Below, one piece after another: positions 7,968-16,946 of a stretch of DNA of 64,000 bases. The notes under the pieces were generated by a model. The model was not told the origin of the DNA, did not search any database, and worked only from the letters and a program-made list of their open reading frames with translations. Source of the DNA: Aliarcobacter sp017996075 (GTDB lineage Bacteria; Campylobacterota; Campylobacteria; Campylobacterales; Arcobacteraceae); the NCBI RefSeq assembly GCF_051062515.1, contig NZ_JAMXEK010000002.1; one strand, given 5' to 3'. How positions within the stretch are numbered: position 1 is the stretch's first letter; each line of letters begins with the position of its first letter. The translations under genes were made by a program, and so were the position numbers.

Positions 7968-10085
7968 ATGCAAATAGAGATTTTAAAAAGAGATGGGAAA
8001 AAAGAGAAATTTGAAGCTTTTAAAATAGAGGATGCTATAAAAAAAGCATTTAAAAGTGTAAATACTATTTATGATAAATCAATATATTTTTCAGTTTTAT
8101 TTGAGATAAAATCTAAAAATCTAAAAGCTGTTGAAGATATTCAAGATTTAATAGAAAAAGAGTTTTTTAAAAGTGAATATTTCGATGTTATGAAGAGTTT
8201 TATGCTTTATAGACACCTTCATAAAATTCAAAGAGAGCAGATTTTAGGATTAAATAGTGATACAACTTATGTAAACTCGACTCAAACTATACAAGAGTAT
8301 ATAAATGGCGAAGATTGGAGAATAAAAGCAAATTCAAATACAGGATACTCTCATGCTGGACTTATAAACAATAGTGCTGGAAAATTAATAGCAAACTATT
8401 GGCTTGATAAAATTTATACTAAAGAGCAAGGATATGCCCACAGAAATGCTGATATTCATATTCATGATTTAGATTGTCTAAGTGCTTATTGTGCTGGATG
8501 GAGTTTGAGGGTTTTACTCGATGAGGGATTTAATGAAGTAAGAGGAAGAGTTGAAAGTTCTGCGCCTAATCATTTTAGAGAAGCTTTGGGACAGATGGCA
8601 AATTTTTTAGGAATACTTCAAAGTGAGTGGGCAGGAGCTCAAGCATTTAGCTCTTTTGATACATACTTAGCGCCTTATGTATTTAAAGATAAACTTGATT
8701 ACAAAGATATAAAAAAAGCTATAAGAAGCTTTGTTTATAATCTAAATGTTCCAGCAAGATGGGGACAAAGCCCATTTACGAATATAACTATTGATTGGAC
8801 AGTTCCTACTGATTTAAAAGAGCAAATACCAACACGAAATCAAAAACATCTGTTTAAAAATTTAAAAGATGATGAGCTTTTAAAAATTGCAAAAAGTAGG
8901 GGTGTTTCTTCTTTTGAAGAGCTTACATACAAACATTTTCAAAAAGAGATGAATCAAATAAACAGAGCTTACTATGAAATTATGACACAAGGTGATAAAA
9001 CAGGACAACCATTTACTTTTCCAATCCCAACTGTAAATATAACTGAAGATTTTGACTGGGATGGAGAAAATACAGATATTTTATTTGAAAATACAGCAAA
9101 AATAGGAAGTAGCTATTTTCAAAATTTTATAGGAAGCCAATACAAAAAAGATAAATTGGGGAATAAAATAGCAAATGAAGAGGCATATAAACCAGGACAT
9201 GTAAGAAGTATGTGTTGTAGATTACAACTTGATTTAAGAGAGCTTTTAAAACGAGGTGGTGGACTTTTTGGAAGTGCTGAAATGACTGGAAGTATTGGAG
9301 TTGTTACTATAAATATGGCAAGGCTTGGATATTTATATAAAAATGATACAAAAGGACTCTATGCAAGAGTTGAAGAGCTTATGGATTTAGCAAAAGATAG
9401 CTTAGAAAAAAAGAGAATTTTTGTACAAGAGATGTATGATAGAGGTCTTTATCCTTATACAAAAAGGTATTTACCACACTTTAACAACCACTTTTCAACT
9501 ATTGGAGTAAATGGTATAAATGAAATGTTAAAAAACTTTTTTATTGATGAAGATATAGATTTATCAAATGAGAAAGGTATAGAGTTTACTATGGATTTGT
9601 TAGATTTTATGAGAGCTAAGATGCTTGAATATCAAGAAAGAACTGGAAACTTATATAATCTTGAAGCAACTCCAGCTGAAGGGACAACGTATAGGTTTGC
9701 AAAAGAGGATATAAAAAGATACAAAGATATTATTCAAGCAGGTTTTGGGAAGAATATTTATTATACAAACTCATCTCAGCTACCAGTTGATTTTACAGAT
9801 GATCCTTTTGAAGCTCTTACTTTACAAGATGATTTACAGTGTAAATATACTGGCGGAACAGTTTTACACTTGTATATGAAAGAAAAAATATCAAGTAGTG
9901 AAGCTTGTAAGAAGATGGTAAAAAATGTAATTTCAAACTTTAGATTACCATATATTACAATTACTCCACTTTTTTCAGTTTGCCCTGTTCATGGATATTT
10001 AATTGGAGAATATGAGTATTGTCCAAAATGTGATGATGAAATTTTAAAAAAGGAATTAGAAAATGGAAAAAACAAGATTGCTTGA
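7968..10085 (+). CDS. nrdD: anaerobic ribonucleoside-triphosphate reductase, large part without the glycyl-radical motif
   Basis: The 705 residues begin with an ATP-cone domain (about residues 1-95) and continue through the NrdD catalytic barrel. They end with the zinc-site cysteines in 'CPVHGYLIGEYEYCPKC'. NrdD makes deoxyribonucleotides without oxygen, using a C-terminal glycyl radical in an RVxGY-type motif. That motif is absent from this frame; it lies in the overlapping ORF at 10063. The coding sequence ends with TGA at 10083-10085. The ATG has AAAAGGAATAAG upstream. The gene is followed by nrdG. Confidence 0.93.
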   Translation: MQIEILKRDGKKEKFEAFKIEDAIKKAFKSVNTIYDKSIYFSVLFEIKSKNLKAVEDIQDLIEKEFFKSEYFDVMKSFMLYRHLHKIQREQILGLNSDTTYVNSTQTIQEYINGEDWRIKANSNTGYSHAGLINNSAGKLIANYWLDKIYTKEQGYAHRNADIHIHDLDCLSAYCAGWSLRVLLDEGFNEVRGRVESSAPNHFREALGQMANFLGILQSEWAGAQAFSSFDTYLAPYVFKDKLDYKDIKKAIRSFVYNLNVPARWGQSPFTNITIDWTVPTDLKEQIPTRNQKHLFKNLKDDELLKIAKSRGVSSFEELTYKHFQKEMNQINRAYYEIMTQGDKTGQPFTFPIPTVNITEDFDWDGENTDILFENTAKIGSSYFQNFIGSQYKKDKLGNKIANEEAYKPGHVRSMCCRLQLDLRELLKRGGGLFGSAEMTGSIGVVTINMARLGYLYKNDTKGLYARVEELMDLAKDSLEKKRIFVQEMYDRGLYPYTKRYLPHFNNHFSTIGVNGINEMLKNFFIDEDIDLSNEKGIEFTMDLLDFMRAKMLEYQERTGNLYNLEATPAEGTTYRFAKEDIKRYKDIIQAGFGKNIYYTNSSQLPVDFTDDPFEALTLQDDLQCKYTGGTVLHLYMKEKISSSEACKKMVKNVISNFRLPYITITPLFSVCPVHGYLIGEYEYCPKCDDEILKKELENGKNKIA

Positions 10086-10227
10086 GAAAAATATAGAAAA
10101 AAGAACTAAATGTATAGTATATACTAGGGTTATGGGTTATCATAGACCAGTTGAAAGTTTTAATATAGGGAAAAAAGGTGAACATAAGCAAAGAGTTAAA
10201 TTTGTTGAACAAAAAGATTGTTTATAG
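10063..10227 (+). CDS. separate glycyl-radical domain polypeptide of the anaerobic ribonucleotide reductase
   Basis: This 54-residue ORF overlaps the 3' end of nrdD in another frame. It contains 'CIVYTRVMGYHRPVESFNIG', followed by GKKGEHKQR, the pattern found at the extreme C-terminus of NrdD around its radical glycine. AAAAGGA (10048-10054) lies 8 bases before its ATG, so it can be translated on its own. The alternative is a frameshift: one A fewer in the A6 run at about 10067-10072 would fuse it to nrdD. I favour an independent subunit because of the well-placed ribosome-binding site. Its end overlaps the start of nrdG, which suggests translational coupling. Confidence 0.8.
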   Translation: MEKTRLLEKNIEKRTKCIVYTRVMGYHRPVESFNIGKKGEHKQRVKFVEQKDCL

Positions 10228-10882
10228 TTTTACAAAATTTACAACAACAGACTATCAAGATGAAATATCTTGTATAGTCTGGCATATTTCTTGTAACTTG
10301 CTGTGTAGCTATTGTTATAATGATAATATAGTTTTTTCTAAACAAGGATTTTATTCTCATAATGATATTTTGGAGTTTTTAAAATCTAGGGTTGGGCTTT
10401 TAAGTGCAGTTGTTTTAAGTGGTGGAGAAGCTACAATGCATAACTTAGAACCTTTTTGTAAAGAAGTTAGAAAACTAGGATTTAAAATAAAACTAGATAC
10501 AAATGGAATAAATACCAAAATTATAAAAGATTTAATCTCAAAAAACCTTATAGATTTTATATCTTTAGATTTCAAATCTCCAAAAGAAAAGTTTAAGATT
10601 GTAACTCAAAAAAATAGTTATGAAAGTATTATAAATACAATAAAACACCTCTTAAGTATAAATTTTAATTTTGAAGTACGAACTACTGTAAATGCCGATT
10701 TATTAGACTTTGAAGATATAAATAAAATTATAGAGACACTTTATTGTTTAGGATATAATAGTATTTATTATGTACAAAATTTTTTACAAACTGCTACAAA
10801 TATTGGAAATATTACTCAAAAAAAGATTTTAGAAAAAGATAAAATAAGAGATGATTTATTAAGAATTGAGTTTAGAAATTGA
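10178..10882 (+). CDS. nrdG: anaerobic ribonucleoside-triphosphate reductase activating enzyme (radical SAM)
   Basis: The protein has 'CNLLCSYC', the CxxxCxxC iron-sulfur site of radical SAM enzymes, and 'VVLSGGEATMH', the SAM-binding glycine-rich motif. NrdG generates the glycyl radical on its NrdD partner. At 234 residues it is longer than the short E. coli NrdG and closer to the larger NrdG-like activases. The start is uncertain: GTG at 10178, or TTG at 10202 or 10205. All overlap the preceding small ORF. It ends 3 bases from the convergent folP. Confidence 0.87.
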   Translation: MNISKELNLLNKKIVYSFTKFTTTDYQDEISCIVWHISCNLLCSYCYNDNIVFSKQGFYSHNDILEFLKSRVGLLSAVVLSGGEATMHNLEPFCKEVRKLGFKIKLDTNGINTKIIKDLISKNLIDFISLDFKSPKEKFKIVTQKNSYESIINTIKHLLSINFNFEVRTTVNADLLDFEDINKIIETLYCLGYNSIYYVQNFLQTATNIGNITQKKILEKDKIRDDLLRIEFRN

Positions 10883-10885
10883 GTC

Positions 10886-12025
10886 TTAATTTATATTTTC
10901 TATAGCTTCAAAAACTTTAATTGCTTGAAAATGCTCTTTTACGTCATGACATCGTATAATGCTAGCACCATATCTTAAAGATTCAAGATGTATAGCCAAA
11001 GTTCCAGGAAGCCTATTTTCAATCTCACTAGGTGTAATCATATTTATCATAGATTTTCTACTAGCTCCAATTAGAAGTTCATATCCAAAATGCTTAAAAT
11101 GTTCTAAATTTTTAAGTAAAAGTAGATTATGCTCTAATGTTTTTCCAAAACCAATTCCAACATCTAAGACAATATCATCTATACCGAAACTCTTAGCCTT
11201 TTGGATTCTATTTTTAAAAAAATCATCAATTTCAACCATAATATCTTCATAAGAAGGATTATTTTGCATAGTTGTTTGGTCTTTTTGCATATGCATTATT
11301 ATAACTTGCGCTTTGTATGCTGAAGCTAATTTACAAACTTCATCATCTTGTAATCCTGTTATATCATTAACTATTTTAAAACCATGATTTAAAACAAAAT
11401 CAATAACTTTTGGAGAAAAAGAATCAATAGAAAAATCAACTTTTTCAAAATATCTATTTTTATATATTGTTTGGACTATATTTTTTACTCTTTCAAGCTC
11501 TTCATCACAACTAATTGGTAAACTTCCAGGACGGCTTGAAACAGCACCAATATCTATAATATTTGCACCATCTTCTATCATTTGTTCTATTCTTTGTGAA
11601 GCACTTGAGTTATCAAATCTACTATTTCTAAAAAAAGAGTCTTCATTTGCATTTAAAACACCCATTATTTTTGTAGAAGTATTTATTTCTTTTGTAAAAT
11701 CTTTTAGGATTTTAGCCAACTCTTTAAGCCCAAAAGGTTGTGATAACTCTTTTCGTGAAAGTATTTCGAAATGTTTTGTAGAACCTATAAGTAGTGCATT
11801 CACAAACTTGTCTTTTGCTATTATTACACCTTCTGGAACAGCTAAATCAGCGCCAATAGATAAAGCATCTTGCTTTAATATATTAGCAGCACCTACATGC
11901 AAATTTTTTATAAAAAGTGTATGAATTTTTGCTTTTTTTGACATAATAGCAACACCACTTTTATCACATTTTAAATTACTTAAAAATGTTTTTGTGTCAG
12001 CTAAAGATAGTTTAGATACTTTCAT
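10886..12025 (-). CDS. folP: dihydropteroate synthase
   Basis: FolP joins pABA to the pterin diphosphate in folate synthesis and is the sulfonamide target. 'MGVLNANEDSFF', 'IDIGAVSSRPGS', 'DITGL' and 'IIMHMQ' are its pterin-site motifs. At 379 residues it is about 100 longer than E. coli FolP. The extra N-terminal part (residues 1 to about 110) is a feature I recall for Helicobacter and Campylobacter homologues. Its ATG overlaps the holB stop by 4 bases. Confidence 0.93.
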   Translation of the reverse strand: MKVSKLSLADTKTFLSNLKCDKSGVAIMSKKAKIHTLFIKNLHVGAANILKQDALSIGADLAVPEGVIIAKDKFVNALLIGSTKHFEILSRKELSQPFGLKELAKILKDFTKEINTSTKIMGVLNANEDSFFRNSRFDNSSASQRIEQMIEDGANIIDIGAVSSRPGSLPISCDEELERVKNIVQTIYKNRYFEKVDFSIDSFSPKVIDFVLNHGFKIVNDITGLQDDEVCKLASAYKAQVIIMHMQKDQTTMQNNPSYEDIMVEIDDFFKNRIQKAKSFGIDDIVLDVGIGFGKTLEHNLLLLKNLEHFKHFGYELLIGASRKSMINMITPSEIENRLPGTLAIHLESLRYGASIIRCHDVKEHFQAIKVFEAIENIN

Positions 12026-12645
12026 TTTGACTCTTTTTCTAAAATAGACAAAAGAAGATAAGTTAAAACTGTAGTTGGTTTTGAATTTAGCTCCAAAAGT
12101 TTTATAGATTTAAAAAATACATCTAACTCTTTTTGATTAAATTTTATATTTTCTTTGTTTGCTTTTATTAAAATAGTTTCAACAATATTTATAGCTTCAT
12201 TTTTTGTAATTTTTTGACTATTTTTTATAAAAGTGTATATATCTTTTAAATCTAATTTTTTTATATTTAGCTCAATATCATCTTTATTCACAACTTTTTT
12301 AAGATTTTTATATGGTAATCTTGAATAAATTGTTGGAAGTAGTGAATTTTTAGAAGAAACTAAAAGAATAAAAACTATATTCTTTGGTGGCTCTTCTAAA
12401 ATTTTCAAAAGAGCATTTTGTGCTTCAACTCTAAATGTAGCACCACATAAAAAGAGATATTTTGTCTCATTTGATGCGATATATGACTCTTTTAAAGTTT
12501 TATTTGCTTGTTCTATTTGAAACTCATCTTTCTCTTCATTTTTTATAACTCTTGTTTGATGAGTAGGATAAACAGCTAGAATTTTGCTTAAACTATCTTC
12601 TATACTATTTACAATAAAGATTGAAGAGTTTGTAACTATTTCCAA
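12022..12645 (-). CDS. holB: DNA polymerase III subunit delta'
   Basis: The 207-residue protein matches the short epsilonproteobacterial delta' subunit of the clamp loader: 'NALLKILEEPPKNIVFILL' is the diagnostic delta'/gamma-type motif. It helps load the beta clamp. It is shorter than the 334-residue E. coli protein and seems to lack a normal ATP site, as expected for delta'. It lies between hobA (2-base gap) and folP (4-base overlap). Confidence 0.88.
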   Translation of the reverse strand: MEIVTNSSIFIVNSIEDSLSKILAVYPTHQTRVIKNEEKDEFQIEQANKTLKESYIASNETKYLFLCGATFRVEAQNALLKILEEPPKNIVFILLVSSKNSLLPTIYSRLPYKNLKKVVNKDDIELNIKKLDLKDIYTFIKNSQKITKNEAINIVETILIKANKENIKFNQKELDVFFKSIKLLELNSKPTTVLTYLLLSILEKESK

Positions 12646-12647
12646 GA

Positions 12648-13199
12648 TTAACTCTCTACATTTATGTTTGCAAAAAGTGCTGCACTTAAAGTTTTGTTGT
12701 ACAATCTAAACATTTGAAGAAGTTTCATATCTAGTCCATCATCATTTGATTTTAAGTTTAAAGAGCCTTGTCGCTCTTCATCAAAAATCCACAAAAAAGA
12801 GCTTTTTGTAATTTTTGCAAGCGTAGATCTATTGTCTTGACTTTTCCCAATATACCAAAAACAATATCCATTTGGAAAAGATATTTTCAGCATATCTTTA
12901 ATATTTGAAATATCATCTTCTGATTTTATATGATCAAGATTTTTGTAAAATGAACTAAAATCATAAAATGGCAAAAAAGGTCTATTGAGTTTTGAAGAGT
13001 TTATATTAGATAAAATGTAGCTTGAAAACCATTCTCTCTCTTTATCTGTTATAATCAAAATAGAGTAACTTTTATCTAAAATGTTAGTAACATTTTTTGA
13101 TACTAATGGTGCCCATTCAAACTTTTTTTCTTCCAACCAAGGAGATAAAAGCTTATCTTCCCTAATTGTATCAACTGTCCAATTTAAAAACTCTTGCAA
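12648..13199 (-). CDS. hobA: HobA, DnaA-binding initiation factor
   Basis: The 183 residues agree in length and pattern with HobA, the Campylobacterota protein that binds DnaA domain I and promotes oriC complex assembly (functionally like E. coli DiaA). Supporting segments are 'MQEFLNWTVDTIRED' and 'PFLPFYDFSSFY'. Gene order rppH-lysC-hobA-holB-folP is what I recall for Helicobacter pylori, which supports the call. It starts 1 base after the lysC stop. HobA marks the phylum. Confidence 0.9.
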   Translation of the reverse strand: MQEFLNWTVDTIREDKLLSPWLEEKKFEWAPLVSKNVTNILDKSYSILIITDKEREWFSSYILSNINSSKLNRPFLPFYDFSSFYKNLDHIKSEDDISNIKDMLKISFPNGYCFWYIGKSQDNRSTLAKITKSSFLWIFDEERQGSLNLKSNDDGLDMKLLQMFRLYNKTLSAALFANINVES

Positions 13200-13200
13200 A

Positions 13201-14412
13201 CTATTTGTCCAGTTCGTATGCGTCGTGTAAAGCTCTTACAGCTAACTCTGCATATTTTTCATCAATAATCATAGAAATTTTAATCTCACTTGTAGATATA
13301 ATTCTAATATTAATATTCTCATTCGCCATAGCTGTAAATGCTTTTGAAGCAACTCCAGTATTTGATTTCATACCAACTCCAACAATAGAAACTTTACAAA
13401 TTGCTTCATTGTAATCTATATTTTTTGCTTGAGGTCTAAATTGCTCCATAACTTTTTTACAAATCTCTAAATCTGTCGTAGGAATTGTAAAATCTAAATC
13501 AGTTGTTCCATCAAGTCCTCTTGTTTGAACAATCATATCAACATTTATATTTGCATCTGCAAGAGCCGTAAAAATTGCACTAGCAACACCTGGTTTATCA
13601 ACAACACCATACATTCCAACTCTTACTTGATTTTTATCTAAAGCTATTCCACTTACTATTGGTTTTTCCATAATTTCCTCTTCATTTGTTATTAAAGTTC
13701 CCTCTACATCGGGTGTAAAACTACTTCTTGATACTAGATTTACATTTAATTTTTTTGCCATTTCAACTGATCTATTTTGTAATACTTTTGCACCAAGACT
13801 TGCAAGTTCCAACATTTCATCATAAGATATTTTTTCTAACTTTTTAGCTTTTGGCTCAATTCTAGGATCTGTTGTATAAATACCATCAACATCAGTATAA
13901 ATTTCACAAACATCAGCTTTTATAGCACCAGCAATTGCAACAGCAGATAAATCACTTCCACCTCGACCTAAAGTTGTAACTCTTGAACCATCAAGTGTAA
14001 CTCCTTGAAATCCAGCAACTATAATAATATTTCCTTCACTTAAAGCACTTTTCATCTTTTGTGTATCTATTTTTTCTATCTTTGCTTTTGTGTGAGTATC
14101 TGTTGTCATAATTCCAGCTTCACGTCCTGTCATAGAAATAGTTTTGTAACCAATACTATTTAAAGCAATAGATAACAAAGCTGAAGTTACTCTCTCTCCT
14201 GAACTTAAAAGCATATCCATCTCTTTTAAATCAGGAGTTTTTGTATAGTATTCAGCATATTCTATTAACTTGTTTGTTTCACCACTCATAGCAGAAACAA
14301 TAGCTATAACATCATGACCTTCATCTCTTATCTTTTTAATAATCTGTGCAACATTTGCAATTCTATCAAGTGTTCCGACACTTGTTCCACCAAATTTTAA
14401 AACTTTTAACAT
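13201..14412 (-). CDS. lysC: aspartate kinase
   Basis: LysC phosphorylates aspartate, the first step toward lysine, threonine, methionine and diaminopimelate. The 403 residues have the N-terminal nucleotide motif 'KFGGTSVG', 'GRGGSDLSAVAIA' and two C-terminal ACT domains ('VGMYGVVDKPGVAS', 'VSIVGVGMKSNTGVAS') for feedback by amino acids. It is monofunctional, without homoserine dehydrogenase. It follows rppH by 20 bases in the minus-strand operon. Confidence 0.95.
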   Translation of the reverse strand: MLKVLKFGGTSVGTLDRIANVAQIIKKIRDEGHDVIAIVSAMSGETNKLIEYAEYYTKTPDLKEMDMLLSSGERVTSALLSIALNSIGYKTISMTGREAGIMTTDTHTKAKIEKIDTQKMKSALSEGNIIIVAGFQGVTLDGSRVTTLGRGGSDLSAVAIAGAIKADVCEIYTDVDGIYTTDPRIEPKAKKLEKISYDEMLELASLGAKVLQNRSVEMAKKLNVNLVSRSSFTPDVEGTLITNEEEIMEKPIVSGIALDKNQVRVGMYGVVDKPGVASAIFTALADANINVDMIVQTRGLDGTTDLDFTIPTTDLEICKKVMEQFRPQAKNIDYNEAICKVSIVGVGMKSNTGVASKAFTAMANENINIRIISTSEIKISMIIDEKYAELAVRALHDAYELDK

Positions 14413-14432
14413 CTAATTTACTTATCCTTTTT

Positions 14433-14924
14433 TTAAATATATCCCTCATCTTTAAAATACTTTAGAACTTGCTTGTAAACAGTTCTTTTAAAAAAAGTTA
14501 TATGTTCATAAACTTCTTTTAAAGATACAAACTTATATTCACTAAACTCTGGAATTTCAGTATTTATATTTATTTTTGCATCTTTTTTTAGTTTTACTAA
14601 ATAGTATTTTTGTTTTTGACCATCATAAGGATACATCTTTTGAGCAATTACAGGAGGAAAAAGATAAGAGACCCAAGTTGGATATTCAGCTATTATTTCT
14701 ATATCTTTTGTACCAATCTCTTCTTCAAGCTCCCTAAGAAGTGCCTCTTTTGTATTCTCACCTTCATCAATTCCACCTTGAGGAAACTGCCAAGCGTTTG
14801 GAATATCAGTTCTTGAAGCAATAAAAATCTCACACTTCGCTGGATATTTAGATGATAAGATAATAGCTGCAACATTTGGTCTTAATTTTTTTTTCTCTTT
14901 TTCAATCACATTTTTATCAGTCAT
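14433..14924 (-). CDS. rppH: RNA pyrophosphohydrolase (Nudix)
   Basis: A 163-residue Nudix hydrolase with the box 'GGIDEGENTKEALLRELEEE' near residues 48-69. RppH converts 5'-triphosphate mRNA ends to monophosphate and starts decay by 5'-end-dependent RNases. 'WQFPQGGI' just before the box is typical of RppH rather than MutT. It heads the minus-strand unit with lysC, and a 54-base gap separates it from divergent hemW. Confidence 0.92.
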   Translation of the reverse strand: MTDKNVIEKEKKKLRPNVAAIILSSKYPAKCEIFIASRTDIPNAWQFPQGGIDEGENTKEALLRELEEEIGTKDIEIIAEYPTWVSYLFPPVIAQKMYPYDGQKQKYYLVKLKKDAKININTEIPEFSEYKFVSLKEVYEHITFFKRTVYKQVLKYFKDEGYI

Positions 14925-14978
14925 AAATATATTTTTCCTTATAATTAGGCGTTATTTTATAAAATATAGGATTAAAAA

Positions 14979-16067
14979 TTGCTTTTATATATACATATTC
15001 CTTTTTGTGACAGCAAATGTTTTTACTGTGCATTCAACTCATATACAAATAAAAATAGTCAAAAAGAGGCATATATGAGAGCTTTAAAAATTGATTTAGA
15101 GCACAATTTAAACTATTTGAAAGATAAAGAGATAAAGTTAAATACCGTTTTTATAGGTGGTGGGACTCCATCAACTGTTGATGCTTCTTTATATGAAGAT
15201 ATTTTTAAATTAATAAATCCACATATTTTAGAAAATTGTGAAATTACAACTGAAGCAAACCCAAATAGTGCCACAAAAGAGTGGTTGGAAAAGATGTATA
15301 GTTTTGGAGTAAATAGAGTTAGCTTTGGAGTACAAAGTTTTGATGATGAGAAGTTAAAGTTTTTAGGTAGAAATCACAATAGACTTAATGCTATTAAAGC
15401 GATACAAAATGCAAAACGTATAGGCTTTAATAGTATTAATTGCGATATAATATATGGAGTTACAAATGATACTTTTGAGCTTTTAAAAAGAGATTTTGAC
15501 ACTTTAAAAGAGCTAGAAGTTGAACATTTAAGTGCATATAGTTTAATAATAGAAGAGGATACAAAATTCTTTTTAAATGAAAAAGAGCTTCAAAAAAGTA
15601 AAAAAAGCTTAAAAATTGATGATGAAGATTTAAGTTATGAAATATTTAACTACTTGAAAAATATAGGATTTAATCAATATGAGATAGCAAATTTTAGTAC
15701 TAATGAAAAATTTGAATCAAAACATAACTATGGATATTGGTCTAAAGATGATTATATAGGAGTTGGAGCTGGAGCTGTTGCTTGTATTGAAAATAGAAGA
15801 ATGTATAAACAAAAAAATATAGAAAAATATATACAAAATCCAGTTTATGAAGATATTGAAGAGTTAAGTAGTGATGATATAAAAGCTGAAAAAGTACTTT
15901 TAGGATTTAGATGTAAGTTTGGAGTTGATTTAAATATACTATCTTCTAAAGAGCTTAAAAAAGTAGATGATTTAGTAGTTGAAAATAGGGTTTGTATAAA
16001 AGAAAATAGGGTTTACAATAACAATTTTCTACTTGCAGATGAAATAGCACTATATATTTTAGATTAA
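14979..16067 (+). CDS. hemW: radical SAM haem chaperone HemW
   Basis: The 362-residue protein has 'HIPFCDSKCFYCAF', the radical SAM cluster site, and 'HNYGYW', the HNxxYW motif linked to haem binding in HemW. It lacks the extra cysteine and N-terminus of HemN, so it is probably the haem chaperone rather than the coproporphyrinogen enzyme. The start is TTG at 14979, with TAGGA 7 bases upstream. It is 13 bases before prmC. Confidence 0.88.
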   Translation: MLLYIHIPFCDSKCFYCAFNSYTNKNSQKEAYMRALKIDLEHNLNYLKDKEIKLNTVFIGGGTPSTVDASLYEDIFKLINPHILENCEITTEANPNSATKEWLEKMYSFGVNRVSFGVQSFDDEKLKFLGRNHNRLNAIKAIQNAKRIGFNSINCDIIYGVTNDTFELLKRDFDTLKELEVEHLSAYSLIIEEDTKFFLNEKELQKSKKSLKIDDEDLSYEIFNYLKNIGFNQYEIANFSTNEKFESKHNYGYWSKDDYIGVGAGAVACIENRRMYKQKNIEKYIQNPVYEDIEELSSDDIKAEKVLLGFRCKFGVDLNILSSKELKKVDDLVVENRVCIKENRVYNNNFLLADEIALYILD

Positions 16068-16080
16068 AAAAAGAGGTAAA

Positions 16081-16920
16081 ATGACAATAAAAGAGTGTGT
16101 AAAAAAATACACAGTATATTTAAAAAATATCACACATATTCCAGCAAAAGAGGTAGAGATATTAATCATGCATTTACTGGATAAAAATGTAATTTGGTTA
16201 CATCTTAATTATGATAAAGCTTTTACAAAAGAGCTAGAATTAGAAAAATTGGTAAAAAAAAGAGCTACAAATTTTCCTTTAGAGTATATTATAAAAAAAG
16301 CCTCTTTTTATGGTGAACAATTTTTTACAGATGTGGATGTTTTAATTCCAAGACCAGAAACTGAGCTTTTAGTTGAAAATGCTTTTGAGATTTTAAAAGA
16401 GGTAAAAAATCAAGAAAAATCAATCAAGGTTCTTGAAATTGGAACAGGAAGTGGAATAATTTCTGTTATGCTAGCAACACTTTTAAAAGATAAAAATATA
16501 GATTTTATAGCTGTTGATATAAATCCAAAAGCTATAGAATTAGCAAGAAAAAATGCAAAAAAATTTGAAGTTTTAGAAAGAATAGATTTTAGACTTAGTA
16601 ATTTATTTGAAAATGTAAAAGAAAATGATATTTTTATGCTTATTTCAAATCCACCGTACATTGCAAATGATTATAAATTACCAAAAAATGTAGAGTTTGA
16701 GCCATCTAATGCACTTTTTGGTGGAATTGTAGGAGATGAGCTTTTGAAAAATATTATAGATGGAGCAAATAGTAGAAAAATTCCTTATGTGCTTTGTGAA
16801 ATGGGATTTGATCAAAAAAAGAGTTTAGAAGAGTATTTTAAAGAGTTTAATGTAGAATTCTACTCTTTTTATAAAGATTATGAAAAATTTGATAGAGGCT
16901 TTACTCTAAAATTTAAATAA
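16081..16920 (+). CDS. prmC: peptide chain release factor N5-glutamine methyltransferase
   Basis: PrmC methylates the GGQ glutamine of release factors 1 and 2. The 279 residues carry 'EIGTGSGIISVMLA' (SAM site) and 'ISNPPYIA', the NPPY motif that positions the target glutamine. 'LIPRPETELLVE' upstream is also family-specific. AGAGGTAAA precedes the ATG. It lies in a plus-strand run from hemW to the M3 peptidase. Confidence 0.94.
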   Translation: MTIKECVKKYTVYLKNITHIPAKEVEILIMHLLDKNVIWLHLNYDKAFTKELELEKLVKKRATNFPLEYIIKKASFYGEQFFTDVDVLIPRPETELLVENAFEILKEVKNQEKSIKVLEIGTGSGIISVMLATLLKDKNIDFIAVDINPKAIELARKNAKKFEVLERIDFRLSNLFENVKENDIFMLISNPPYIANDYKLPKNVEFEPSNALFGGIVGDELLKNIIDGANSRKIPYVLCEMGFDQKKSLEEYFKEFNVEFYSFYKDYEKFDRGFTLKFK

Positions 16921-16946
16921 AATGAATAATAATAAAGGATAAAAAT

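Noticed and set aside
10959..11252. Plus-strand ORF inside folP
   Set aside because: Shadow of conserved dihydropteroate synthase sequence on the other strand.
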